A DNA stretch of 64,000 nt from Petrolisthes cinctipes (GCA_033782935.1 JAWQEG010002509.1:62501-126500); one strand, 5' to 3'. Positions 32,391 through 43,512 are shown, numbered from the stretch's first letter. Numbers and translations: made by a program. The notes: generated from the letters alone by a model not told the origin.

Positions 32391-32393
32391 AAT

Positions 32394-32566
32394 ACACTCG
32401 TGATACGTAATTTCTGACCAGAGACGAACGACAGGCATCACACATACCCAGCATTCGAACTCGGCCCCTATAAGTAAGTGTACCTGGGTGAGGAAATGAG
32501 CTACAGCAGACAATTCGAAGCTTTCTCCTACTCACTCTCTGGTCAGAAATTATGTATCACGAGTGT
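32394..32566. mobile_element. 30-bp-TIR MITE with internal tRNA-like segment
   Basis: The left arm (32394-32423), ACACTCGTGATACGTAATTT onwards, is inverted at 32537-32566 with one mismatch over 30 bp. TA dinucleotides flank the CACTCGTG ends. On the reverse strand the interior contains GAGTTCGAATGC, close to a pol III B box, preceded by TAGCTCATTTCC, close to an A box. It therefore looks like a tRNA-derived promoter enclosed by inverted repeats. Confidence 0.75.
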
Positions 32567-32888
32567 ACATCATCATAGCAAGAGAGGTGAAGTATGCCAC
32601 CAAAACGTCACTCTCTTCTGGTTTCTTCTTCATGTTCCAAACGGAGGGAAGGAGGAAGAAGGAGACCCATCATGTCGTGAGGACCAAAAAAAAAAAACAC
32701 ACACACATTTCAAGGCGTCTCGTGGGTACATGTTTCGGGGCAGCTGCTGTTGTTTGTTGTGCGGGGTCCTAAATTGAATTAAAGAACAAGCTGATTAGGC
32801 AGTCGGCAAGAACGCTGCTGCCTGTCACTCCAGACCTGTCATCTATGGGCCATTTAGATAGTCGCGGTTATTGTGGCTGATGGAGGTG

Positions 32889-32896
32889 TGTGTGTG

Positions 32897-32927
<31 letters not shown>

Positions 32928-32937
32928 TGTTGTGTGT
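32889..32937. repeat. (GT)n array
   Basis: GT dinucleotides with TATG and TTG interruptions. Confidence 0.93.
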
Positions 32938-33004
32938 GATCCAACTTTCGATATGACCTACCACCACCGTCACTCACTCACCCGGAGGACAATGGATAAC
33001 ACGT

Positions 33005-33011
33005 CCACCGT

Positions 33012-33043
<32 letters not shown>

Positions 33044-33084
33044 TATTACCATCCCCACTCCACCAGTACCACCACTATCACAGT

Positions 33085-33141
<57 letters not shown>

Positions 33142-33540
33142 AACTCCACCAGTACCACCACTATCACCGTCACCACCACTACTACCACACCACCATCGTC
33201 ATGCACCCACCACTATCACCACCACAACTACTACCCCACCATCGTCACACCTATCACCACCAGTACCACTAATACCACATCAACATCGTCACCACTATCA
33301 CCACCACAACTACTATCACCACCACCATCATTAATACCATCCCCACCCCACCACTCCTACCACCACCAGTACCACCCTTTTCACCACTATCACCACCACC
33401 ACCACCACCACTACCACCATCACCACCATCACCACCATCACCAAGGCCACACACCCACACCATCATCACCACACCACACACAAAAAATAACCCACCACAA
33501 TCACCACCATCACTACAACCCTCACTATTCACCATGGATT
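33005..33540. repeat. (ACT)n and (CAC/CAT)n triplet complex
   Basis: Pure ACT arrays (33014-33043 and 33089-33139) are followed by about 400 bp of CAC/ATC/ACC triplets kept largely in register. Confidence 0.95.
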
Positions 33541-33599
33541 GCATCACCGTCCCCTCCAAACATCACTATCGCCTTCATCACCCCTCCCACCCAACCAGC

Positions 33600-33608
33600 T
33601 CTTCCTCC

Positions 33609-33640
<32 letters not shown>

Positions 33641-33650
33641 ATCACCACCA
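33600..33650. repeat. (CTC/TCC)n array
   Basis: TCCTCCTCCTCTTCC run. Confidence 0.9.
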
Positions 33651-33810
33651 ACACTGCCTCAAACACAGGCCTCGCCCCTGACCCCTGCCTTAAACCCGCG
33701 ACCCTGTGTGGATTTATCGGCTCCTACCAGTGTCTGTGGGTAGGTACTGGGTGTAACTATATCATTACCACATCCCACAGAACTTACTGCTGCTGTTGCT
33801 GCTGCTGTTC

Positions 33811-33811
<1 letters not shown>

Positions 33812-33853
<42 letters not shown>

Positions 33854-33879
33854 CTCTCTCTCTCTCTCTCTCTCTCTCT
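33812..33879. repeat. (CT)n array
   Basis: CT dinucleotides with a single CAGT interruption. Confidence 0.96.
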
Positions 33880-33909
33880 GATGTGGGTTAGCTCCTTCCC
33901 ATCACTATC

Positions 33910-33982
33910 AACCACAGTACATCATCACCATCACCACCATTATCATCACCATCACCACCATTATCATCACCATCATCATCAC
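33910..33982. repeat. (ATCACC)n array
   Basis: CATCACCATCACCACCATTA units in tandem. Confidence 0.93.
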
Positions 33983-34009
33983 AAAACATCCAGGGGAGTA
34001 TTTGTGTTT

Positions 34010-34675
34010 CTCAGACCGTTTCCACCTTCTTCTCATCTTATCCTTCTCCTTCCCTTATTATTTCCATTATCTTACTTTTCCTCCTAATTCCTTTCTTCCT
34101 TTTTTTTTTTTTCTTCTCCTTACTGTCTTCCTTTCTCTTTGTTTGTCTTCTCCTCTTCCTCATAGACACCATTTAACTTTTTCATATCATACTCTCCTTT
34201 ATTTTCCTCCTCCACATATTCTCCACACCTCTTCTTCCTGCAATTCATCCTTCTCTTACCCACCACCTATTCCTTCTCCTCCATCTATCTCTCTTTCATT
34301 TCTTTCTCCTTCCCTTTCTTCACCGTTTTCCTCTTTCTTCTTCTCCTCCTCCTCTTCTCTCTCTCTCTCTCTCTTTCATTTAATCTCCTTCCCTTTCTTC
34401 ACCGTTTCCTCTTTCTTCTTCTTCTTCTTCTCTCTCTCTCTCTTGCTCTCTTTTCGTTTTCCTTCACTTTCCCTACAGTTTTACTCCTCTTTCCTCTCCT
34501 CCTTTCTCTCTCTCTTTCTTTCTCATTCCCTTTCCCCACTGTTTTCCTCTTTCTCCTCTTCCTCCTTCTCTTCCCACCCCTTCTCCACCACCACCACCTC
34601 CTCCTCTTCCCACCCCTTCCCCACCACCACCACCTCCTCTTCCTCCTCCTCCTCCTCCTCCTTCTCTGCTCCTGA
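34010..34675. repeat. 660-bp polypyrimidine tract
   Basis: The + strand is almost all C and T. A CTCCTTCCCTTTCTTCACCG block recurs at about 34308 and 34386, with a related version at 34457-34482, so the tract contains a decayed ~78-bp repeat. Long Ser/Phe/Leu frames on + and Arg/Lys/Glu frames on - are artefacts. Confidence 0.93.
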
Positions 34676-34689
34676 ACCTCAACCAAAGA

Positions 34690-35190
34690 CTATAATAATA
34701 AAAAAAAGCAACCTGTTATCCTGAGTGTTACCAAAATGAGAGAATAAATTTTTCCTTCCACTTTAAAAACTCCCTCACACCAAATGGCCACTTGCTCACC
34801 AATAAGTGGGACCACCAGTGCTTCCCACCCCACCACCCCATCGCCTCATAAAATATTTACTGCCACAAAAAAAAAAAAAATAACAAAAAAAATAACAAAA
34901 ACGCTGCACTTGTAAACCTTCAAATATAATGACTCAGAATTATTGCAAAGATATTTATTGTTACAAAAAAACAACAACCAAATGCTTTGATAATAAACCA
35001 TGTAAGTGTATGATGGCACTTTAACTAACAAACGATATTATTAAGTATGAGAAATGAATTATACACTATATAGGAACAAAATATTTATCCTCCACAGCAA
35101 TTGTTGATCACCAAACAATGGATCCAACGGGGAACTCCACAACATGCATCCACAACAGGTCCTTATACTATCAGTGTGGAGCAAGCACTA
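34690..35190. other. Unique non-coding DNA
   Basis: AT-rich with an A run at 34867-34880. Nothing recognised. Confidence 0.55.
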
Positions 35191-35204
35191 TTGATACTCT
35201 TACA

Positions 35205-35385
35205 CACATACACACACACACACACATACACATACACAACTCCCCTCACACACAAACACATACACACACACAAACACACATACACAAACACAACTCCCCC
35301 CCCCCACCCACACACAAACACATACACAAACACAACTCCTCCCCCCCCACACACACACACATTCAAACACACACACACACGAATG
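35205..35385. repeat. (CA)n complex with CAACTCCCC interruptions
   Basis: ACACACAAACACATACACA blocks alternate with CAACTCCCCCCCC strings three times. Confidence 0.95.
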
Positions 35386-35630
35386 CATGCATGTTCGCAA
35401 GCACATAAAACGGTAGCTGATCCTTTATCGGTATCCTCTGCCTGTCAGGAACTTTTCACTCTCAACACAGAAGGGAATTGTTTTGTTTTATTCATCGTGG
35501 TTCATGAATTACAAAGGCATTTCATAACACGTTACAGATTCGAGGATATATTGAAAACCGTGTTAAGTTGTGCAGCTCATATCGATGCAGCCAATGTTCA
35601 GATGTTGGGCGACAATCTTGAGGCATCGCT

Positions 35631-35913
35631 ACTTGTTTATACTGTGTGTTATAAAGGAATATGACCGACCTAGCCTACTCTTATTTGTTAATACTGTGTG
35701 TTTGTGTGTTGTAAAGGAATATGACAGACCTAGCCTACTCGAATTTGTTAATATTGTGTGTTTGTGTGTTTTAAAGGAATATGTCCGACCTACTCGTATT
35801 TCTGTTTAGCCTACTGTGTGTGATAAAGAAATATGACCTGCCTAGTCTACTCGTATTTGTTTATATTATGTGTGTGTGTGTGTGTGTGTGTGTGTGGCTA
35901 AGAAGTATGACCG
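35631..35913. repeat. 60-bp minisatellite, about 5 copies
   Basis: AAAGGAATATGACCGACCTA with GCCTACTCGTATTTGTTA and TACTGTGTG repeats at 60-bp spacing (35641, 35701, 35761, then slipped). The last copy merges into a TG array (35871-35895). Confidence 0.93.
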
Positions 35914-36420
35914 ACCCATTCCCACCTGCTATACTAGGCTCTCCACACTCGCCATAAGATAATGATAACAGGACAACCTACAGCTAAGGCCACCACCACC
36001 ACACAGGAAGAAGAAGACACACAAAATGAAAATGAAGAAATAGAAGAAAATGAAGAAACAGAAAATAGAAGAAGAACTCAAGAGGCACACACCAACCCGA
36101 ACTAAACCTTTTTTCTCCTTCCAACATAACTTTACCACTATATTATCTTTTACGCCTATTTATTAATATATATATTTTCTTTTTTTCATGTTATCTTATT
36201 TTTTTTTCTCTCAGGATTGGACCCCCACCCACTTGCACTGACTGCGTACGGACTCGGCCTCGATTATTATCCTGTCAACATTATCCGTATCCGATCATTA
36301 CTCCCCTCCCCTTCCCCTCCCCCTCCCATGCCCGCTCTCTCCTTATCTTTCCCCATCTCGACTCTGTTACGTTATATTAGTGCCATTCCGCTTTCCTTTT
36401 TCCCCAAGTTACGAGGGTAA

Positions 36421-36610
36421 TTGGAGAGAGGAGGAGGAGGAGGAGGAGGAGGAGGAGGAGAGAGAGGGGGAGGGAGAGGGATAGGGAGAGGGGGAGGGGG
36501 ACTGAGAGGAGGAGGGGAGGGGGACTGAGAGGAGGAGGGGAGGGGGACTGAGAGGAGGAGGGGAGGGGGTATAGGAGAAGGGGGACGAGGGGGAGAGGTA
36601 CTTTTCTCTC
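36421..36610. repeat. (GGA)n and 26-bp purine repeat
   Basis: (GGA)n at 36430-36460, then GGGGGACTGAGAGGAGGAGG repeated three times (about 36495, 36520, 36545). Confidence 0.94.
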
Positions 36611-36807
36611 TCCCACTCTCTTCTTCTGGACTGTAGTGGTTTTTCTTTGGTTAAAAATCTTGTGGCTTTCTTCTTCATCATTATTATATATATAGTTCTC
36701 TCGCTCCCCACCATTTTACTTATCTACACTATAAATCTGAAGTGTTGATCCTATCTATCTGTGTAACTTTATCTTTCAATGTCCCTATACAGTAGCACCC
36801 TTGAACG

Positions 36808-36810
<3 letters not shown>

Positions 36811-36865
<55 letters not shown>

Positions 36866-36866
36866 C
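36811..36866. repeat. (CT)n then (GT)n
   Basis: CT array directly joined to a GT array. Confidence 0.95.
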
Positions 36867-36869
36867 TTT

Positions 36870-37370
36870 CATCTTCCAAACCTTAATTAGTATCCAGCCT
36901 TCCTTTTCACCTTCCTTCTTTCCTTTGCTTATCTCTCTCCATCTTTCAAACCCCAATCATCAAAATCATCTTCCTACCTCCTATATATTATTCCTTTTGA
37001 ACTTCCCTCTCATCCCTTCAGTTAGAATAGGGAAGGTTATCATTATTATCTATAGCAATAAATATAGTTCAAACGTAGGTCTTCCTTTTACAATATATCT
37101 TCAGTAGTCTGCCTCTTATGAAAGTTAATCTCGTTCTGAAGTTCGATGGATATGTTTTTTTTATTTCATTAAGTGTGTTCTACTGTATATGCATTATTTT
37201 TCTTTCATCTACTCTTCATCTCACTCACTCATTCTCTCATTCTCACTCTCACTAATTGTATTTCTCTGTAATTTTATCAATCTTTGTCTCTATGCACAGT
37301 TATAATTCTCTTCAGATAATACATTTGTCTATATACTTTTCTTTATCATTGTTTATATATCTATGTTTGT
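36870..37370. other. T-rich non-coding DNA
   Basis: No defined repeats or domains. Confidence 0.5.
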
Positions 37371-37379
37371 ATTTGTCGG

Positions 37380-37514
37380 TCATTCTACCTACCTATCTAT
37401 CTGTCGGTCGGTCTATCTATATATCTATCTATCTATATGTCTATCTATCTATCTATCTACTTGCCCATCTACTTGTCTATCTATCTATCTATCTACATAT
37501 TTATTTTTTGTCTG

Positions 37515-37566
<52 letters not shown>

Positions 37567-37640
37567 CTTGTCCATCTACCTGTCTATCTATCTATCTATC
37601 TATATATATTGATTTATCTATCTATTTTTACTATCTATTT
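37380..37640. repeat. (CTAT)n array, interrupted
   Basis: CTAT tetranucleotides, purest at 37515-37565, with CTACTTGTCCATCTAC interruptions repeated twice. Confidence 0.96.
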
Positions 37641-37744
37641 GTATTTATTTGTCTGTCTATTTATCTATCCATGCCTCACACCTCTACTTTCCAATTTGCT
37701 ATACTATTTTATACAGGCAGCTGATGTCACCCTGATAACTATAA

Positions 37745-38228
37745 CTCCTCCTCCTCCTTTTCCCTCCCTCCTTCCCTCCCACATTCCCTTTCTCTCATCC
37801 TTCCCAACCCACTTTTCCTTCCTTTCTTCCCTCCGTCCTTTCTTTCTCTCTTCCCTCCTTCCTTCCTTTCTCGCTTTCCTCCTACCTTCCTTCCTTCCTC
37901 TCTTTTTCACACACTTCTTTCCTCTACTCCTTTCTTTCCTTCCTTCCTCACATACTTCTTCCCTCTCTCTCCTTCCTTCTCTTCCCTCCTCCCTTCCTCA
38001 TACACTTCTTCCATCTCTCTCCTTCCTTCCTTCCTTCCTTCCTTCCTTCCTTCCTTCCTCTCTTCCTTCCTTCCTTCCTTTTCTTCTCCTTTCCTTCCAA
38101 CTCTATCCTTCCTCTCTTCCTCACACTCTCCTTCCCTCTCCTCCCTCCTTCCTTCCTTCCATTTCTTCTCCTTTCCTTCCCTCTCTCTCCTTCCTTCCTC
38201 TCTCCTCCTTCCTTCCTTCCTTCCTCAC
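37745..38228. repeat. (TTCC)n tract, about 480 bp
   Basis: TTCC/CTCTTCC tetranucleotides; CACACACTTCTT-like interruptions recur about four times, hinting at a longer unit of 60-70 bp. Confidence 0.95.
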
Positions 38229-38284
38229 CATCCCGACGCTGATTTGACACTTTTATACTCTGACCACCAAGACCATCCAACCGA

Positions 38285-38790
38285 CCACTGGCACGACGCA
38301 CACTACTCCCGACCACCGACCGAACATTCCCGACCAATTCCAAACCAAATCCAAACCAAACCCGACCAAACCCGACCAATTACAGACCATCCCAGACCAA
38401 TACCCAACCAAACCTGACCAATTACCGACCATCCCCGACCAATTCCCAACTAGATCCGACCAATCCCGACCAATTACCAACCAGACCCGACCATCCCCGA
38501 CCAATTCCCAACCAAACCCGACCAATCTTGACAATCCCCGACCAATTCCCAACCAGAACCAGACCAGACCCGACCAATCCCTAACCAGACCCGACCAATC
38601 CCCGACCAATCCCGACCAATTACCGACCATCCCTGACCAATTCCCAACTAGACCCGACCAATCCCGACCAATTCCCAACCAAACTCGACCAATCTTGACA
38701 ATCCCCGACCAATTACCAACCATCCCCGACCAATTACCAACCAGACCCGACCAATCCCCAACCACACCCGACCAAACCCGACCCAACACA
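38285..38790. repeat. Degenerate GACCAAT(C/T)CC satellite, about 500 bp
   Basis: Units such as CCCGACCAATTCCCAACCAG are repeated in many length variants, often near 21-24 bp. The reverse strand reads long open frames of G-N-W-S-G-L-V-type heptads because many units are multiples of 3. The steady Asn-Trp-Ser-Gly repeat has no known function and the frame is not conserved throughout. Confidence 0.93.
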
Positions 38791-38901
38791 CCACTGGGGA
38801 CTGGGTCGTGGGAGTTATGGTATCCCTTCTTCCCTTTTCTCTCAGCCAACCCTTATTATCTTTTACAAATATATTTTCTAGATATATATAATTTTTCCTC
38901 G

Positions 38902-39053
<152 letters not shown>

Positions 39054-39059
39054 ATAAGA

Positions 39060-39620
39060 TATTTAAACTTCATCCTCTGCTTTCATGTAGCAAATTCGCA
39101 TTCGTTAGTTAACATTATTAATATTAGATTTGGGGTGAAATACATTTTGAACATTTACCAATATATAGACAGAACTAAAGAAACGACAGAGGGTTTTCGA
39201 CGATAAAGAGACTCTACCCTTTGCCACATTATCACTCTAAAGTCTAATCCATACGTAACATTTATTCATATGAAACACATTTTGACATATCGACAGAGTA
39301 AAAGATGGGATGCGATGAAGAAGGGGAAGAAGGGAAAGATAAGAAGATACTGTAGTCCTTCTCCATTTACCATCATTATCTAACAAGTATTCATAAGCAC
39401 GCCCTCTGACTTTTATCTATAGAAGTAAGATATGTGGGCAAGGGAAGGGGGGAAGGTCACTGATAAGGAGATAGTGCCATTTGTTTTGCGTCTACTATCG
39501 TTATCTGGACCCGAGTGCGTCTGCAACATAACGCTCAAACTTATACTTTAACCTCCAACATTTCACAGAACGGGTAATTTTGATAATTGGATCCCTGGAC
39601 TGGTTTGGGTCGATTCCACC
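39060..39620. other. Unique non-coding DNA
   Basis: Nothing recognised. Confidence 0.55.
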
Positions 39621-39629
39621 TCCCTTCTC

Positions 39630-39960
39630 TTGCTTCCCCCATCCTCATCCTCTTATACTCCTGCTTTCCTAATCCTTATTATACTTTGCTTCTCTCGTCC
39701 TCATCCTCCTATACTCCTTCTCTCATTCTCATCCTCATATACCCTTTCTTCTCTCATCCTCATTCTCTTATACTCTTGTTTCCCTAATCCTTATACTTTG
39801 CTTCTCTCATCCACATCCTCTTATACTCCTTCTTCCCTCATCCTTATACTCTGCTTCCCCCATTCTCATCCTCTGATACTCCTCCTCTCATCCTCATCCT
39901 TCTCTAGCCTATACCTACATCCTACAATCCCTGCATCCTCTTATGCTCTCGCCTCCCCAT
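39630..39960. repeat. Degenerate ~35-bp CT-rich repeat
   Basis: CTTCTCTCATCCTCATCCTC with TTATACTCC or CCTTATAC is repeated about nine times with variation. Confidence 0.85.
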
Positions 39961-40224
39961 CCTAGTGTTTTGCATTTCCCCTCTCATCATCCTCCCTCTC
40001 CTCCTCACTCATTATCCTTCTCCCCAGCCTACTTCATCATATCATCATACTCATCTATACGACTTTCCCATCTCATCCTCCTCACTGTTACTGATACTGT
40101 ATATATAAAAAAATGTCTTTGTGGCAAACGCAGGGGTCCATTTCAGTATTATATTATTTTCTGTGCATTATACCTGTCTCATGGTTTATTGGTTCAGGGG
40201 TCAGTCTGTTAAAACATTTGTACA

Positions 40225-40285
40225 TCATCATCATCCCATCACAATCATCATCATCATCATTATCATAATTATTATTATTATCTTC
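40225..40285. repeat. (ATC)n then (ATT)n
   Basis: CATCATCATC followed by ATTATTATTATC. Confidence 0.9.
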
Positions 40286-40299
40286 CTTGCCGTTGCTGG

Positions 40300-40525
40300 T
40301 GTTCCTCCTCCTCCTCCTCTTCCCCTCCTTTTTCTTCTTCTTCCTCCACCTACTACTAATCTTCTTTTTCCTATTCCTCCTCTTCCTCCTCCCACTCCAC
40401 TTCTTCATCCACCAACTACTAATCTTCTTTTGCCTCTTCCTCCTCCTCTGTCTCCTCCCTCTCCTCTTCTTCATCAACCAACACCTAATCTACTTTTTTC
40501 TTCTCTTCCTCCTACTCTCCTAATC
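40300..40525. repeat. CT-rich tract with ~60-bp internal repeat
   Basis: CACCTACTACTAATCTTCTTTT-like segments recur at about 40347, 40409 and 40480 within CT-rich DNA. Confidence 0.8.
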
Positions 40526-40529
40526 TTCT

Positions 40530-40642
40530 CCTTCCTCCCCCTGCCCCTGCCCCTGCCCCTGCCCCTGCCCCCCTTCTGCCCCTGCCCCTGCCCATGCCCC
40601 CCCTCCTGCCCCTGCCCCTGCCCCTGCTCCCCCCTCCTGCCG
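40530..40642. repeat. (CCCTGC)n hexanucleotide array
   Basis: CCTGCCCCTGCCCCTGCC with CCCCCTTCTG and CCCCCCTCCTG interruptions. GC-rich, with strand asymmetry. Confidence 0.96.
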
Positions 40643-40744
40643 GCGATATGTTGTTTGGCCCCGGCGTGGTGGTACAGGCTAATGGCACACTGCTGGTACC
40701 GTGAGTGTCGGAGGGCGTGGTCTGGTGCCTCACATCCAAACCCT

Positions 40745-41185
40745 AAACCTCCCTGTTACCCTCCCTCACTTCCTTAGTATCCTTTCCACTCTCCCTCTCC
40801 TTCTCCCATTTCTTTCTCTCCTCCTTCCACATCCTTACCCTCCCTCACTTCCTTACTATCCTTTCCACTCTCCTCCTCCTCCTCCTTACACCTCCTAATA
40901 CTCTCCCTTGCTTCCTTACTATCCTATCCATTCTCCTTCTCCTACTTACACCTCCTAATACCCTCCCTCACTTCCATTTTTACTCTCCCTCTCCTTCTCC
41001 CATTTCTTCCCCTCTTCCTTCCACCTCCTTACCTTCCTCCTGTTACTACCCTTTCCATTCTCTCTCTCTCCTCCTTCTATTGCTTCTCCTCCTTATTCTC
41101 TTCTAATCCTTCCACCTATATACGCTTCTTTCCCGAGGACACCTTACTTACCCTTTCCACTCTCCCCCTTCTTCTCCTCCTCCTG
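40745..41185. repeat. CT-rich degenerate repeat
   Basis: TACCCTCCCTCACTTCCTTA with CTATCC, CACTCTCC and CTCC strings recurs three to four times (about 40757, 40844, 40905, 40958). Confidence 0.8.
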
Positions 41186-41330
41186 CCTCACCTCTTGTCT
41201 ATTTCCCAACCATTAGCACAGCACTTCACCGTAAAGCAGGAGGTAAACACACGGTACTCATGACACACACAATGATGTTGGTGGTAGTGGTGGAAGTGGA
41301 TTCTCTCACCCCTCACAGTCCAGTCCCTCA

Positions 41331-41331
41331 C

Positions 41332-41404
<73 letters not shown>

Positions 41405-41516
41405 CCTTCCCTCCCTCCCTCACAACACACACACACACACACACATACACACACTCCCTTCCCTCCCTCCCTTACACACACACACACACACACACTCCCT
41501 TCCCTCCCTCCCTCAC

Positions 41517-41567
<51 letters not shown>

Positions 41568-41652
41568 ACACACCCTCCCTCCCTCCCTTACAAACACACA
41601 CACACACACACACACCCTTCCCTCCCTCCCTTACACACACACACACACATTA
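41331..41652. repeat. Higher-order repeat: (CA)n alternating with CTCCCTTCCCTCCCTCC
   Basis: Five (CA)n blocks of different length are separated by near-identical pyrimidine spacers (about 41402, 41454, 41495, 41574, 41618), giving a two-level array. Confidence 0.96.
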
Positions 41653-41732
41653 AGGAGGTTGGGAGTGTCTATATATATTGAAGGATGCTGATCCCTCTAT
41701 CCTGTTCAACAAAACAATATCCATTCCCAGGG

Positions 41733-41804
41733 AGTATGTTGCGTGGTACAGTCAGGAGAAATCAGTAGCCCCTAATTTGCCGACAAAGCCACAATCCAAT
41801 TAAC
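41733..41804. mobile_element. Single arm of TTAA palindrome family
   Basis: GTTGCGTGGTACAGTCAGGA followed by GAAATCAGTAGCC and ending CCAATTAA resembles the right arm of the TTAA elements (core GTTTCGTGGCATAGT..GGAGGAATC). No left arm is seen. Confidence 0.4.
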
Positions 41805-41930
41805 TGGGTTGCAATCTAGACGGGGACACTATATCGATTTCATTAAATTTTATATTTCGAGATAATATTTTCATCTATTTTTATATTGGAAGGTGTGGGG
41901 GATAATGTAGTAACTGAGCTTTCAGGTACA

Positions 41931-42069
41931 ATAAGGTCTCTGAGGTAGTGTGGAAAACGTGGAAGCTATATACAAAGTCCTCCAAGCTGTGTAATCGTTG
42001 GTTTGTGGCACAGTTTGGAGGAATCGGTAACTACCCCTTCACAGACAACAACTTCTTAGGTCCCTCAAA
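41931..42069. mobile_element. Decayed subfamily B palindrome
   Basis: Left ATAAGGTCTCTGAGGTAGTG and right TTAGGTCCCT correspond to degenerate B termini. The core TTTGTGGCACAGTTTGGAGG followed by AATC is well kept. The TTAA flanks are lost. Confidence 0.55.
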
Positions 42070-42119
42070 TGGGTTAATAAGTAAACTCTTTTACCCATTG
42101 ACTCAATACATTATGCAGG

Positions 42120-42281
42120 TTAAAGGGGTATTACAGTGTTAGTAAATTTGGAGCAACTGATTCCTCCAAACTATTCCAAGCAACTGGCTATCATATAGTT
42201 TAGTTAATCAGTTCCTGTTTCCTATCATACTTTGGAGGAATCAAGGCGCTCCAATTTACCAAAAGTTTATTACTCCCTTAA
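42120..42281. mobile_element. TTAA palindromic MITE, subfamily C, copy 1
   Basis: Bounded by TTAA (42120-42123 and 42278-42281). The left arm has TTACAGTGTTAGTAAATTTG, GAGC, then CTGATTCCTCCAAACTATTC. The right arm has CATACTTTGGAGGAATCAAG, then CTCCAATTTACC. Shares its right TTAA with a subfamily B element. Confidence 0.85.
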
Positions 42282-42438
42282 GGTCCCTGTGATCGTGTAT
42301 GGGAATTGGAGGCTTCTGATTTCTCCTGGTTAATTGACACGAAACACAATCCTTCCATATAGGTGGTGTTATGTGGCAATATTAAGAAGAACTCGTTTAC
42401 CTCCAAATTTCAGACAACAACAGCACATGATCCCTTAA
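42278..42438. mobile_element. TTAA palindromic MITE, subfamily B, copy 2
   Basis: Starts TTAAGGTCCCTGTGATCGTG and ends TGATCCCTTAA. The interior ACGAAACACAATCCTTCCAT, then ATAGGTGGTG, matches copy 1 at 17792. The right arm has extra ACAACAGCAC near its end. Confidence 0.82.
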
Positions 42439-42446
42439 TGGGCAAA

Positions 42447-42595
42447 CACCAACACCACAACAACACTACACCAACACCACAACAGCACCACACCAGCACC
42501 ACACCAACACCACAACAACAGCACACCAACAGCACCACAACAGCACCACAACAACACCACAATAGTAACACAGCAACACCACAACAGCACCACAA
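42447..42595. repeat. (CACCACAACA)n degenerate array
   Basis: ACCACAACAGCACCACAACA-type units, mostly 9-12 bp. Gln/His/Thr/Pro frames are artefacts. Confidence 0.93.
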
Positions 42596-42599
42596 GGGA

Positions 42600-42930
42600 A
42601 ATTCAATTGGCACAAGTATCTTTCCCTTTAAATTAGTTGTCTCCGAGTGAATATAAGATTATTAGTCACTTTCCTCCGTGTTTTTAGATATTTTTTATGG
42701 TATCCCTGACGCCATGCATTATACTTACAGTAGTTCATTAATTAACTGATTTGTTGCTTTCTCAAAGTTTTTTTCATGCTTATGCAAACAACCCCACGAC
42801 TGATAAATAATAAAATCCCAGAATACTTTAGCCACAAACTCTCGATATGAATAACTGTAGATAATTTCTCAAAACCACAGGACTTGCATTAAAAAAGAAA
42901 AGAAAAAATTACATAAACATGAACAAACAT
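42600..42930. other. Unique AT-rich DNA
   Basis: Nothing recognised. Confidence 0.5.
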
Positions 42931-42985
42931 AAACATAAACATAAACAATAATAACAATAATAACAATAATAATAATAATGATAAC

Positions 42986-43017
<32 letters not shown>

Positions 43018-43076
43018 TAATAATAATAACAATAATAATAATAACAATAATAATAATATTACTAATAGTAATAATA
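42930..43076. repeat. (AAT)n/(AAC)n array
   Basis: AATAATAACAATAATAATGAT triplets. ATAAAC hexamers precede it. Confidence 0.95.
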
Positions 43077-43454
43077 AAGATACCTATACCAATGATTACA
43101 TCTCATATACAGGAAAACACCAGAATTGTATCATCACCAAGTATCGAAAGACAACACTCGAGTACACACCAACAGACACACACATAGGACTCTACTCTCA
43201 ACTTTCACACACAAAAAAACAGAATATAATATAGTAAAAATGAAATATAAATAATATCTTCCATCGTTCGATACCCACAACCTGAACGAACTCTCCAACC
43301 AAGTTATAATTTCCCTTCCTTTATTTACGGTAATTTGGGCACATCTCAGGGACAGATTATATTTGGGGTAGGGAGAGTCCTGAGGGCATGGAAGGAGGGA
43401 TGGAGGGAGGGAGGGAGTGGGTGGGGAAAGAAGGGAGTTTATAAAGATGAGAAG

Positions 43455-43458
<4 letters not shown>

Positions 43459-43509
<51 letters not shown>
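43459..43509. repeat. (GA)n array
   Basis: Pure GA dinucleotides. Confidence 0.96.

Positions 43510-43512
<3 letters not shown>

Noticed and set aside
32890..33681. 263-codon His/Thr/Tyr-rich frame
   Set aside because: ACT and CAC triplet arrays.
37363..38247. 294-codon open frame, Leu/Ser/Pro/Tyr-rich
   Set aside because: Spans (CTAT)n and (TTCC)n arrays.
38253..38849. 198-codon Gly-Asn-Trp-Ser-Gly repeat frame as a possible silk-like or adhesive protein
   Set aside because: Frame wanders with unit length, no signal peptide or splice context, and the array is plainly tandem DNA; kept only as a low-interest finding.
41948..42142. Unremarkable 64-codon frame as a gene
   Set aside because: It lies inside the TTAA palindrome cluster and its residues are encoded by transposon arms.
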